Positions 17,648 to 26,900 of a stretch of DNA of 38,626 nt are shown here, piece by piece (the stretch's first letter is position 1; the number at the start of each line of letters is the position of its first letter). The stretch covers positions 1-38,626 of the forward strand of contig DAOPZC010000046.1 in the NCBI GenBank assembly GCA_035353175.1. The letters are read 5' to 3'. The translations under genes and the position numbers were made by a program. This DNA comes from DAOPZC01 sp035353175. GTDB lineage: Bacteria; Verrucomicrobiota; Kiritimatiellia; RFP12; UBA1067. Under the pieces are notes generated by a model, which worked only from the letters and a program-made list of their open reading frames with translations, did not search any database and was not told where the DNA came from.

Positions 17648-17678
17648 AAACAAAAACCCCGAAAACGTTGGGGTTTTC
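17648..17678 (-). terminator. Intrinsic terminator of the tRNA-Val transcript
   Basis: Read on the minus strand, GAAAACCCC (17678-17670) pairs with GGGGTTTTT (17660-17652) across a 9-nt loop, and the 3' arm runs into a T-rich stretch. It begins about 21 nt after the tRNA CCA end. This is a textbook rho-independent terminator for the tRNA, only about 20 bp ahead of the hrpA start. Confidence 0.8.
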
Positions 17679-17699
17679 GAGGTTTCGTCCGTCCGGTTT

Positions 17700-17776
17700 T
17701 GGTGGGAGATAGTGGACTCGAACCACCGACCCCTTGCATGTCAAGCAAGTGCTCTAACCAACTGAGCTAATCCCCC
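17700..17776 (-). tRNA. tRNA-Val (anticodon GAC)
   Basis: The minus strand folds into a complete cloverleaf of 77 nt including an encoded CCA. The acceptor is GGGGGAT paired with ATCTCCC (one G-U), followed by the D arm GCTC/GAGC, anticodon stem CTTGC/GCAAG with loop TTGACAT, a 5-nt variable loop, and T arm GGTGG TTCGAGT CCACT. The anticodon GAC reads GUC and GUU valine codons. It has its own promoter and terminator. Confidence 0.96.
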
Positions 17777-17796
17777 AGTACAGGAAAACGGGGGGT

Positions 17797-17826
17797 ACTA
17801 TAATAAAAACCCGATGCGATTGTCAA
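17797..17826 (-). promoter_or_regulatory. Sigma-70-type promoter of tRNA-Val
   Basis: On the minus strand a perfect TTGACA (-35, 17821-17826) is followed by an 18-bp spacer and TATAGT (-10, 17797-17802). Initiation would fall near 17790, leaving about 13 nt of 5' leader before the tRNA. This is the best promoter match in the window. Confidence 0.8.
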
Positions 17827-18006
17827 CCGTGCATTTCGGTATTTTGTCCTTTGTTTTGGCGGGCCGCCGCGGCCACTGCCGTAATGCCATCGCCTCACGA
17901 GCCAGCGTCGGTCCCGCCTCGTTTCGCGGCTGTTCGCTCCGGCGGGCGCACGAAACCTCTCACGAAGGACGCGGGGCGTTTTGTCTACACGAAAAATCAG
18001 CGGTTT
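17827..18006. other. Non-coding spacer between the tRNA promoter and the orphan gene
   Basis: About 180 bp with no supportable gene. Small plus-strand frames through it have no ribosome-binding site or recognisable protein features. No clear terminator hairpin follows the orphan gene, and I find no obvious direct repeat of the tRNA 3' end that would mark an attachment site. Confidence 0.5.
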
Positions 18007-18750
18007 TCACTTGCACCGGAGCAGGCTCTCTGTGTCGCCTTGCCAGGTTTTTGTCGTGTCAGTGTATTGCCCAGCCTCCAAGAAATCAGTAAGGTCTTTA
18101 TGTTTGCGCAGAAGATAATTTCTCCACTTTTGCCAGCTACAACGTGCGCCGAGATGTTGAACGCCTATGAGCGAAAGCCTGTGATTGTCTAATAATACAG
18201 AGGCATGCCGCGCGTAGGCTCCGCTGATTTTATCGCCCCGCTGAACTTTCGCGTGTTGGATAGGTGCGTGCGTCATGACCTCATTGAATTGGTTGAATGC
18301 TTCAACTCCTATGAAAAGACAATGGCTGGGCATCACTGTACGTGCAACGTCGAGAAAAGTACCCCACCCAAAGGTGAAGTCCTTCATGCTCGGACGCTCC
18401 TTAACGGTATTCATGCCTCGTTGGACGAAAACGTAGTAGGCGGTGTCTCCCCAGAAGCGCTCTCGATCAAGCTTGTCCGTGCCGAAGAGAAGTCTCGGAA
18501 TGGTGTCCAGCGTTCTCGTAGACCACTTTTTGTCTATCAGTGCCTCGCTAACAACAGCGCGGGTGTACTCTGCTTTTTGTTGCTTGTTAAATTTTTCGTC
18601 ATTTTGATAATAATGCGACTCTCCCACGACGAGGAGCTTGTTCTCGGATGCTCGGTGCGCAAATGAGGTTCCGACCCATGGCAACCATTTAAGCCCCTGT
18701 GCTTTCTTGAATGAAACGTCAAACTCTTCAGAACAGTGTTTGTACGGCAT
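18007..18750 (-). CDS. Orphan protein, possibly distantly uracil-DNA-glycosylase-like
   Basis: I do not recognise this 247-residue protein with confidence. It has no signal peptide or membrane segment and is probably cytoplasmic. Visible motifs are WLPWVG (22-27), a strand plus loop LLVVGESHYY (39-48), a second strand with CLFIGVEAF (144-152), and a late strand with SLIGVQHLG followed by SWQKWRNYL (193-213). This order of a VGE loop, a central hydrophobic strand and a late strand ending in a histidine recalls the uracil-DNA-glycosylase superfamily. The usual catalytic loop is not evident, so it could be a non-enzymatic relative or unrelated. The start has a GGGAG box 8 nt upstream. The gene is visibly richer in A/T and uses AT-ending codons more than its neighbours. 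It sits alone between a tRNA gene and dnaE, which suggests horizontal acquisition. Confidence 0.7.
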   Translation of the reverse strand: MPYKHCSEEFDVSFKKAQGLKWLPWVGTSFAHRASENKLLVVGESHYYQNDEKFNKQQKAEYTRAVVSEALIDKKWSTRTLDTIPRLLFGTDKLDRERFWGDTAYYVFVQRGMNTVKERPSMKDFTFGWGTFLDVARTVMPSHCLFIGVEAFNQFNEVMTHAPIQHAKVQRGDKISGAYARHASVLLDNHRLSLIGVQHLGARCSWQKWRNYLLRKHKDLTDFLEAGQYTDTTKTWQGDTESLLRCK

Positions 18751-18893
18751 TGTGTTTGCTCCCGAGTGTTATGGGCTCATATTATCTTGTCCGACATGGC
18801 TGTATCCGTATCAATAACCTTATTGGAGTAAGCCCGAACGATACGCGTGCAGTCGATGCCCAGAGACAGAATTAGCAGTCACTTTCAGGGGAC

Positions 18894-21800
18894 TCACCCC
18901 GCCGCGCGGTCACGGCTCCAGCGGCGTTCGGGACGCGGCTCCTTGTAGATGTCTTTCTTGGCCACGATTTTTACGCTGTTCCTGCCGAGTACGGTTTCCG
19001 CATCGGCGAGGAATTCTGAGGAAGGATCGATCGTGAACGTTTTGTCGGGCTTGATCAGAATGCGCTTCTTGTCGGGGTAAATCAGGCAGATCAGCAGAGG
19101 CACGGTGCCGGGGTACTTGTCGACCAGTTGCCGCAGGCCGTCGGCACGTTTGAGCGACTGGCCGCCTTCGACCTTGATTGCGGCGATGACTTTTTCGCCG
19201 AAGTGGCGCGGCGCGTCCATGAGCGGGTAGACTTCGCGGGCGATGATTTTGGGCTGGTCGTCGCGCTTCGAGAGCGTGCCGCAGACGAGTACGGGCTGGT
19301 CGGCCACGCAAGCACCCTCGAACTTCTTGAACGCTTCGGAGAAAACCAGGACCTCGATGTTGGTCTCGCCGCTGTCGAGCACGATGATCGCCCAGGGCTC
19401 TTTTGTCTGCTTGCTGATGCGGCGCGACACCGATGCGGCCATGCCGGCCACGCGGATGTCCTTGTTGTCCGGCGCGTCGGCGACCTTCGAAAGCGAGAAG
19501 GTCTGGATGTCTTTGATGATGCGACGGTAGCGGTTGAGCGGATGGCCGGTCATGTAAATGCCGAGCAGCTCGCGCTCGTAGGTCAGGTTTTCCTTCTCCA
19601 TCCATTGCGGGCAGTCGGGCAGATGGTCGGGGTCGGCCGAGCCCGTGTCGGCCGCACCGAGCATGTCGAAGAGATTGCTCTGGCCGCTCTCTTTCTCGCG
19701 CTGCTTTTCAGCGGCCCGCGAGAAAGCGAAGTCAATGTTGTTGAGCAGGCGTGCGCGGTGCAGGCCGAAGCTGTCCATGGCCCCGCATTTGATCAGCGCC
19801 TCCAGCACGCGCTTGTTGACGGCGGCGGGGTCCACGCGCTCGCAGAACTCTGTGAAGCTCTTGAAGGGGCCGCGCTCTTTGCGCTCTTTGACGATGGCTT
19901 CGGCCGCGCCTTCGCCCACGCTCTTGATGCCGGCGAGGCCGTAGCGGACGTTGCCGTCTTCCGGCGCGAAGCGGTCGAGGCTGCGGTTCACGTCGGGCGG
20001 CAGCACCTTGAGCCCCATCTCTTCGGCTTCGGCGACGAAGCCCGGGAGCTTGTCGAAGTTGCCGATTTCCGAGGAGATCTGGGCGCACATGAATTCGGCG
20101 GGGTAGTGCGCCTTCATGTAGGCGGTCTGATAGGTGACGATCCCGTAGGCGGCGGCGTGTGCTTTGTTGAAGCCGTACCCCGCGAACTTCTCGATGTTGT
20201 CGAAAATCAGCCCCGCCTGGTCCGCCGGAATGCTGTTCGTCTTCAGGCAGCCTTCGACGAAGCCCGCCCGCTCTTTGATCATGACCTCGAGCTTCTTCTT
20301 GCCCATGGCGCGGCGGAGCATGTCGGCTTTGCCGAGCGAGTAACCCGCCAGCGCCTGCGCCGCGCGCTGGACCTGTTCCTGATAGACCATGATGCCATAG
20401 GTCTCCTTCAGGATCGGCTCCAGCTTCGGATGGTCGTAAATGATCTTTTCCTGCCCCTTTTTGCGCTTCACGAACGAGGGGATCATATCCATCGGGCCCG
20501 GGCGATAGAGCGCCAGAATAGCGATGATTTCCTCGATGCAGGTGGGGTGGAGGTCGGTCAGGATTCGGCGCATGCCTCCGGATTCGAGCTGGAACACGCC
20601 CACCGTATCTGCGCGCTGGAAGAGGTCGAACGTCTTGGCGTCGTCCAGCGGCAGGGTTTCGAGCACGACGTCCTCGTTGTGGACGAGCTTGACGAGGTCG
20701 ACCGCCTCCTGAAGCACGGTGAGCGTTTTGAGGCCGAGGAAGTCCATCTTCAGCAGGCCGCATCTCTCGACCGGTTCCTTGGCGTACTGGGTGACGGGCG
20801 AGCCGTCCTTGTCGCGCGCGAGCGGCACGAGGTCGATGAGCGGCTTGTCGCCGATCACCACGCCGGCCGCGTGGACGCCGGTGTTGCGGTAGAGGCCTTC
20901 GAGCACTTCGGCGTACTGCATGATGCGGCGCAGGTCGGGGTCCACGTTGCAGGCGGCGGCGAATTGCGGGTTCTCGGTTTTGGCCTTGGCGAGCGTGATC
21001 TTCGGGTCTTCCGGGATCATCTTGCAGAATTCGGCCGACTTGCTGAGCGGGATCTCCAGCACGCGGGCAATGTCGCGGATGACCGTCTTGGCGCCGAGCT
21101 GGCCGAAGGTGACGATCTGTGCGACGCGGTTTTTGCCATACTTCTGCTTCACGTATTCGATGGTGCGCTCGCGGCGCGCCTGGCAAAAGTCGATATCGAA
21201 ATCGGGCGGTGAGACGCGCTCGGGGTTCAGAAAGCGCTCGAAAATCAGGTCGAAGCGGATGGGGTCGAGCTGGGTGATGTCCAGCGAGTAGGCGAGCAGC
21301 GAGCCTGCGCCCGAGCCGCGGCCGGGACCCACCGGAACGCCGTGGCTGCGGGACCACTTGACGAAGTCCGAGACCACGAGAAAATAATTGATGAAGCCGG
21401 TCTTCTGGATGATGCCGACCTCGTAGTCGAAGCGCTCGATCAGCTTCTTCTGCTCCTCGTTTTCCGGGCGGTCGTAATCGAACCCGTAGTGGCGTCGGAG
21501 TCCCTCTTTGCCGAGATGGACGAGGTAGCTGAGGCCGTCGGTGAAACCTTCCGGCACCTCGAAGGTCGGGAAGTGCAGGCTTTCGGCTTTGCCGTCTGAG
21601 AACGAGAGCGTGACGTTGCAGCGGTCGGCGATCTCCTGGGTAAGGTCGAAGGCCCCGGCGTCATTGGGAAAACGCTTTTCCAGCTCTTCGCGGGACTTGA
21701 AATAGAACTCGTTGGAGGCGTACCGCATGCGCTTGGGGTCGCTCATGGTGGTGGAGGTCTGGATGCACAGCATGACCTCGTGCGCTTCGGCGTGGCTCTG

Positions 21801-22433
21801 GTGCAGATAGTGGACGTCGTTGGTGATGACCGCTTTCAGACCGGTCCTCTTGCAAAGTTCGCGCACCCCTTCGTTGACGACTTTTTGCTCCGGGATGCCG
21901 TGATCCTGCATCTCGAGGTAGAAGTTGTCGGGTCCGAAAATGTCCATGTACTCCCGAGCGACTTTTTCGGCCTCGTCGAGATGCCGCTCCTGAAGGTGGA
22001 CGTTGACCTCGCCCTGCAGGCAGGCTGCCAAAGCGATGAGCCCGCCGGAGTGGGCGCGGAGGGTTTCCTTGTCGATGCGCGGCTTGTAGTAGAAGCCCTC
22101 GGTGTGGGCGATGGTGTTGATCTGGGCAAGGTTGAGATAGCCCTCTTCGTCTTTGGCCAGCAGCACCAGGTGGTGGTAAGGGACGTTGTGGTCGCGGTTC
22201 GAACGGTGCTCTTTGGCGAGGATATAGATCTCACAGCCGATGATGGGCTTGATCCCCTCGGCTTTGCAGGTGTCGTAGAATTCGATAGTGCCGTACATGA
22301 CGCCGTGGTCGGTGATGGCGATCGCGGTCATGCCCAGTTCTTTGGCCCGGAGAACGAGCGGCTTGATGTGGCAGGCTCCGTCGAGCAGGCTGTACTTGGT
22401 ATGGAGGTGAAGATGGGCGAAAGGCTTTGGCAT
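18894..22433 (-). CDS. dnaE: DNA polymerase III alpha subunit
   Basis: The 1179-residue replicative polymerase catalytic subunit. An N-terminal PHP domain starts with HLHLHTKYSLLDG (7-19) and ITDHGVM (40-46), retaining its histidines. The polymerase core has GPGRGSGAGSLLAYS (369-383), PPDFDIDF with Asp413 and Asp415, and MDFLGLKT with Asp564, matching the three catalytic aspartates of E. coli DnaE (D401, D403, D555). Thumb/finger motifs include RPGPMDMIPSFVKRK and GYGFNKAHAAAYG. The sequence QSNLFDM (918-924) matches the internal clamp-binding motif, and an OB domain follows (about 990-1070). I start at the ATG 22431-22433 because MPKPFAHLHLHT fits family N-termini. An in-frame ATG at 22503-22505 would add 24 residues. 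The open frame extends to 23354 only as a shadow across the MATE gene. DnaE1 type, not PolC, since there is no exonuclease insertion. Confidence 0.97.
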   Translation of the reverse strand: MPKPFAHLHLHTKYSLLDGACHIKPLVLRAKELGMTAIAITDHGVMYGTIEFYDTCKAEGIKPIIGCEIYILAKEHRSNRDHNVPYHHLVLLAKDEEGYLNLAQINTIAHTEGFYYKPRIDKETLRAHSGGLIALAACLQGEVNVHLQERHLDEAEKVAREYMDIFGPDNFYLEMQDHGIPEQKVVNEGVRELCKRTGLKAVITNDVHYLHQSHAEAHEVMLCIQTSTTMSDPKRMRYASNEFYFKSREELEKRFPNDAGAFDLTQEIADRCNVTLSFSDGKAESLHFPTFEVPEGFTDGLSYLVHLGKEGLRRHYGFDYDRPENEEQKKLIERFDYEVGIIQKTGFINYFLVVSDFVKWSRSHGVPVGPGRGSGAGSLLAYSLDITQLDPIRFDLIFERFLNPERVSPPDFDIDFCQARRERTIEYVKQKYGKNRVAQIVTFGQLGAKTVIRDIARVLEIPLSKSAEFCKMIPEDPKITLAKAKTENPQFAAACNVDPDLRRIMQYAEVLEGLYRNTGVHAAGVVIGDKPLIDLVPLARDKDGSPVTQYAKEPVERCGLLKMDFLGLKTLTVLQEAVDLVKLVHNEDVVLETLPLDDAKTFDLFQRADTVGVFQLESGGMRRILTDLHPTCIEEIIAILALYRPGPMDMIPSFVKRKKGQEKIIYDHPKLEPILKETYGIMVYQEQVQRAAQALAGYSLGKADMLRRAMGKKKLEVMIKERAGFVEGCLKTNSIPADQAGLIFDNIEKFAGYGFNKAHAAAYGIVTYQTAYMKAHYPAEFMCAQISSEIGNFDKLPGFVAEAEEMGLKVLPPDVNRSLDRFAPEDGNVRYGLAGIKSVGEGAAEAIVKERKERGPFKSFTEFCERVDPAAVNKRVLEALIKCGAMDSFGLHRARLLNNIDFAFSRAAEKQREKESGQSNLFDMLGAADTGSADPDHLPDCPQWMEKENLTYERELLGIYMTGHPLNRYRRIIKDIQTFSLSKVADAPDNKDIRVAGMAASVSRRISKQTKEPWAIIVLDSGETNIEVLVFSEAFKKFEGACVADQPVLVCGTLSKRDDQPKIIAREVYPLMDAPRHFGEKVIAAIKVEGGQSLKRADGLRQLVDKYPGTVPLLICLIYPDKKRILIKPDKTFTIDPSSEFLADAETVLGRNSVKIVAKKDIYKEPRPERRWSRDRAAG

Positions 22434-22513
22434 GACAGGAAATCCGGACGCGTCTGGGGTTGAAAAGGCGGCCGCGCGGTTCTGTCCGCAACCCCCTTGT
22501 TCCATGCCGCCAA

Positions 22514-22542
22514 GGATAGCAAATTTGCCCCTCCACGTGAAA
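22514..22542 (-). promoter_or_regulatory. Possible dnaE promoter
   Basis: On the minus strand TGCTATCCT supplies an extended -10 (TATCCT, 22514-22519), with a weak TTTCAC about 18 bp upstream as -35. Initiation would be near 22507, at or just before the upstream in-frame ATG (22505), or give a leader of about 73 nt to the preferred start. The consensus match is modest. Confidence 0.3.
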
Positions 22543-22573
22543 GGCCGAAAACCGGCAGGCGGCGGACGGAAGC

Positions 22574-23941
22574 TCAGCCCACGTCTTCTTTCAGGCAGCG
22601 GAGGTGCCGCAGTTCTGCGGCGACGGCAAAGGCGGTGACGGCTGAGGAGAGGAGGTCCGAGACGGGGCCGGCCAGCCAGATGCCGGCCGTGCCCCAGCAG
22701 TATGGCAGCAGGATGATCAGGGGCACCATCACGAGGATCTGTCGGAGCAGGCTGAGGAGAATGCCCAGCGCGGGGCGACCCACCGCCTGGAAGTAGGCGA
22801 TGGTGATGATCGGCATGCCGATGACGGTGAAAGCGCCACAGAAGATGCGGAGCCCGCGCGTGCCGACGTCCAGCAAGGCCGGGTCGTGGGTGAAACAGCG
22901 CACGATGGGCCACGCGAAGATCAGGACTGTGCCTGTGACCAGAAAGCAAAGCGCGGTCGCGATCTTCATGCCGAGGCGGTAGGCCTCGCTGACCCGGCCA
23001 TACAGCCTCGCGCCGTAATTGTATCCGATGATGGGCTGCAAGCCATGTGTCAGACCGAAGATCGGCATAAGGAACAGGAAGAACACGCTGTTGGCGATGC
23101 CCATCGCCGCGATTTCCACGGTCGCGGCTTGAGTGGTGGCGGCCCACTTCAGAAAGGCCCTGTTGAAGGTGATGTTGACCAGCCCGCCCATGAGCTGGAT
23201 CGAGAAAGGCGAGAACCCGATGCCAAAAACGCGCAGCAGCATGCGCGGATAGATGCGGATGTGGACCAGACGCAGCCGGACGACGCTGTTTTTCGTCAGA
23301 TAGTGATGGAACGCATAGACGGCGGAACAGAACATGGCGAGGTTGGTCGCCCACGCCGCGCCGCGCACGCCCATGTCGAGGCCGAAAATGAAGACCGGGT
23401 CGAGGAGGATGTTGAGGACCGCGCCCAAGACCATGCAGCGCATCGACTGTTTGACGTTGCCTTCGGCTTGCATGAGGTTGCTCAGGCCGAAGCTGAGATG
23501 CTCGAAGACGTTGCCGAAAAGCACAATCCGCAGGTAGTCGCGGGCGTATGGGATGGCTTCCGGCGTGCCGCCGAAAAGCGCGAGCAGTTCATCCAGGTAA
23601 TACAGCCCGATGAAGGGCAGGGTCAGCCCGAAGAGGACCTTGACCGCCACACATTGCCCCAGCACTTTTTCGGCTTCGTTCCGATTGCCTTCGCCCAGCT
23701 TGAGCGAGAGCAAGGCGCCGGAGCCGACGCCGATCAGCGTGCCGAAAGCGATGAGAATGACCATGAACGGGAACGCGAGCGCAACGCCGGCGATGGCGTC
23801 CAGACCACACCCCTGGCCGATGTACAGCCGGTCGACCAGGTTGTAGAGCGCGTTGACGACCGTGCCGATGATCGCGGGGACCGAGAACTCCTTCAGAAGC
23901 TGCCCGATCGTGTGGCGGCCGAGACGCTCGATGGATTTCAT
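22574..23941 (-). CDS. MATE-family multidrug/cation efflux transporter
   Basis: A 455-residue inner-membrane protein with about 12 hydrophobic segments in two similar halves. The N-terminal segment has LLKEFSVPAIIGTVVNALYN and VDRLYIGQ, the signature region of MepA/NorM-type MATE antiporters, which expel drugs or metabolites in exchange for Na+ or H+. The second half repeats the pattern with GLTHGLQPIIGYNYGA. The length is typical. The start ATG (23939-23941) directly follows the SNF2 gene's TAA stop with no intervening base, so translation is probably coupled to the helicase gene; no strong Shine-Dalgarno is visible. The 140-bp gap to dnaE may hold a separate promoter. The substrate cannot be predicted. 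A functional link to the helicase is not obvious. Confidence 0.93.
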   Translation of the reverse strand: MKSIERLGRHTIGQLLKEFSVPAIIGTVVNALYNLVDRLYIGQGCGLDAIAGVALAFPFMVILIAFGTLIGVGSGALLSLKLGEGNRNEAEKVLGQCVAVKVLFGLTLPFIGLYYLDELLALFGGTPEAIPYARDYLRIVLFGNVFEHLSFGLSNLMQAEGNVKQSMRCMVLGAVLNILLDPVFIFGLDMGVRGAAWATNLAMFCSAVYAFHHYLTKNSVVRLRLVHIRIYPRMLLRVFGIGFSPFSIQLMGGLVNITFNRAFLKWAATTQAATVEIAAMGIANSVFFLFLMPIFGLTHGLQPIIGYNYGARLYGRVSEAYRLGMKIATALCFLVTGTVLIFAWPIVRCFTHDPALLDVGTRGLRIFCGAFTVIGMPIITIAYFQAVGRPALGILLSLLRQILVMVPLIILLPYCWGTAGIWLAGPVSDLLSSAVTAFAVAAELRHLRCLKEDVG

Positions 23942-26900
23942 TTACAGTCCGATCAACTCGCGGATGTCGTCGAAGGAGAGTTTCTGCATGACCGTTTCGT
24001 CGGTGGCCCCGATGGTGGCGTCGATGACGGCCTGCTTTTTCTGCTGCATCGCGAGCACCTTTTCTTCGACGGTGTGCTCCGCGATGAGCTTGATGCTGTA
24101 AACCGTGCGTTTCTGACCGATGCGGTGGGCGCGGTCGGTGGCCTGATCCTCGACCGCCGGGTTCCACCAGGGGTCGAAGTGCACCACCATGTCCGCGCCC
24201 GTGAGGTTGAGCCCCGTGCCTCCCGCCTTGAGGCTGATGAGGAAGACCGGTATGTCGGGCTGCAGGTTGAAACGCTGGCACTGCTCCAGGCGGTCCTGAG
24301 TCGAGCCGTCGAGGTAGCAGTAGCTCATGCCGCGCTGGTCGAGTTCCGCACGCAGCAGTTTGAGCATGGAGACGAACTGGCTGAAGACCAGAATGCGGTG
24401 GCCGCCGTCCATGGCTTCGTCGAGAAGTTCAAAGAAGACGTCGAGCTTGGCCGAGGGCTCGCCGTAGGCGCCGGGCTTGTGATGCTCCTTGAGCAGGTCG
24501 AGGTGGCAACACACCTGGCGCAGGCGCATGAGGATCGCGAGGATTTCGAAGCGCGAGCGGTCGAAGCCCTTGGCCTTGACGAGGTCGCCGATGGTGCGCC
24601 GCGATTCGGCGAGCACGTCGTTGTAGACGCGCTGCTGGTCAAGGGTGAGAGGGCAGAAGGAGACCTTGCTGATCTTGTCGGGCAGGTCTTTGGCCACGTC
24701 TTTCTTGAGACGGCGCAACAGGAAGGGGTGGATCTTGCGGCGAAGTTTGGCTTGGGCGATCTCGCCCTCGCGGTCGCCAGCTGCGATGGGCAGCTCATAT
24801 CCGCCGCGGAATTGCTCGTAGTCGCCGAGATATTGGGGCATCAGGAAATCCATGATGGACCACAGGTCGGCCACGCTGTTTTCGACGGGCGTGCCGGTGA
24901 GCACCAGCTTGCCGACGGCGTTGATCTGCTTGGCGGCGACGGCGTTCTGGGTGGAGCGGTTCTTGATGTGCTGCGCCTCGTCCAGCACGGCCACGGAGAA
25001 CTGGACGGCGCGGTAGGCGTCCAGGTCGCGGCGCAGGAGCGCGTAGGAGGTGATGACCAGATCGCTCTCCGGTATTTTGGCGAAGAGCGCCTCGCGGTCG
25101 GGGCCGCTGATCATCAGCCGGCGCATGTCCGGGACGAAGGTCTCAGCCTCGCGGTTCCAGTTCTCGACCAAACTGGTGGGACAGACCACCAGCGCGGGCT
25201 TGCCGTGGGCCTGGGCGTCGGAGCGCTTTAGGCTGAGCCAGGTGAGGGTCTGGAGCGTTTTGCCGAGGCCCATCTCGTCGGCGAGCAGTCCGTTGAGCCC
25301 AGAGGATTCGAGAAATCGGAGCCAGTAGACGCCCTCTTTCTGGTAGGGGCGCAAGGTGTTCTCGAGTTTGCCCAACGGCACGGGCGCGAGGCGGGCGCTG
25401 CCGGCGCGGTTGCGCTGAGAGGCTTTTTCGCGCCAGTCCGGCGGGTCTTCGACGTCGATGCCGTCGAGGGCGTTGAGCGAGGCTTGCACGAACGGTGCAT
25501 AGACCGACGGCATGAGGAAATGGCCGGGGACGTTGCTCTCGCGGCTCTGGCAGTCGCTGAAGATCGTGCGCATGGATTCGACGGCTTCGCCGTCAATGAG
25601 CAGAGTCTGCCCGTCGCGCTCGAGGAAAGAGTCGCCGCGGTTAATGGCCCGCTGGATGTCGGCCGGCGGAAGCGCGCCGCGGCCCGGCAGGTCGAAGGTG
25701 AAGCCGACGTCGAACCATCCGCCGTTTTTCTCGGCGACCTGCACGACCGGCGTGACGACCGGAAAGCTTTCCACGATCTGGATCAACTTTTCGGAAAAAA
25801 CGATTTTCCAGCCGTTGCGGACCAGCGCGGGGTAGCTGCTGCCGAGAAAATTGAGCACCTCCCGCGTGCCGACCAGCGTGTAGGAGGTGCCCTCGTCGGT
25901 AAAGCCGTGATGCAGCAGAAGGGAGACGGCGGCCTTTTCGGCGGGCAGGTTGCGGGTGTGGTAGGCGAGGATGTCCTCGGGGTCGGGGAGCGCGAATTCG
26001 GCCTGCGTGTCGGGGACGCCGGACGGGAACCGATGGGGGCCGTAGGAGGCGGTGAGCGTGGCGCGCAGCGAGGCCCGGCTGCCGTGCAGCTCAAGATGGA
26101 AGACCGGCTTGCCGGGGTGTGCGACGAAGAGGTCGGGCTGCAGCTCGAATTCGACCGGAATGAGGGCGCGGAGGCACGGCAGGTCGCGGCGGAGAAAGTT
26201 AATGACCCGTTCGCGCGGTACGATCTCGTCCTTCTGGTAAATGCTGTGGTATGGAACCGGCAGCACGTTCTTCATGGGCCAGATGTGCCCGTTGGCATAA
26301 ATGCGGCCTTGCCGGCCGTTGGCCAAGAACACCGGCAGTTCTCCGGCGCGCGCGAAGGGCAGTTTCGTGAACGGGTAAATCAGGAGTTCGCCGGTGTGCT
26401 GATCGAGGTCGACCCGCAGCGACGTTTGCACGGGAACCGTCTCGACCGTCAGCGTGCTTTTTCCTGCCACGGTCAGACGGGTCTGAGAGGCAACGGCGAG
26501 GATGTTGAGGAAGTCCGCGGCGGTCACCTCGAAGCGCCCCTGCGGCGGCCCCTCGCAGATGTCTTCCAGCACGCACAGCAGGTTGTCGTCTGCGGGCGAG
26601 AGGGCGAGGCGGGTGCCGCGCGGCACGGTTTCAGCCGGACGGGCGTCGCCCTCCGTCAGGACCAGGAGGCTGACGGCGATGGAGCCTTTCCAGAAGTCGG
26701 AGGCCCAAGAGGGGGGGAGCGTGAGCGCGAGGCTGGCCGGAACGCCATGCGGGCTGCGCTGGAGGTAGGTGGCGGGGTCCACCTCCGTCAGGCGGCGGGA
26801 GCGGCGCTGGTCCTCCTGATATTTCTGCTCCCGCAAGGGGTCGGCATGCCGCAGCATGAGGGCGATGCCCAGCGCGACGACGTGGGGGCAAACGAGGCCC

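Noticed and set aside
17726..17745. TTGACA in the tRNA anticodon loop as a -35 box for hrpA
   Set aside because: The hexamer is part of the tRNA loop, and no -10-like sequence follows at 16-18 bp.
17629..17748. N-terminal extension of hrpA through the tRNA
   Set aside because: The extra residues are translation of the tRNA-Val gene and its terminator, not protein sequence.
18205..18666. Plus-strand 153-codon frame inside the orphan gene
   Set aside because: No ribosome-binding site or protein features; the minus-strand frame spans more and has a good Shine-Dalgarno.
17777..18893. Mobile island boundaries (attachment repeats, integrase) around the orphan gene
   Set aside because: No integrase, transposase or direct repeat of the tRNA 3' end seen; only composition and position suggest transfer.
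22434..23354. N-terminal extension of dnaE by about 300 codons
   Set aside because: It overlaps the MATE gene in another frame; the DnaE family N-terminus begins at the ATG 22431-22433.
22886..25231. 781-codon plus-strand frame opposite MATE and SNF2 genes
   Set aside because: Crosses two well-supported minus-strand genes and shows no domain; shadow.
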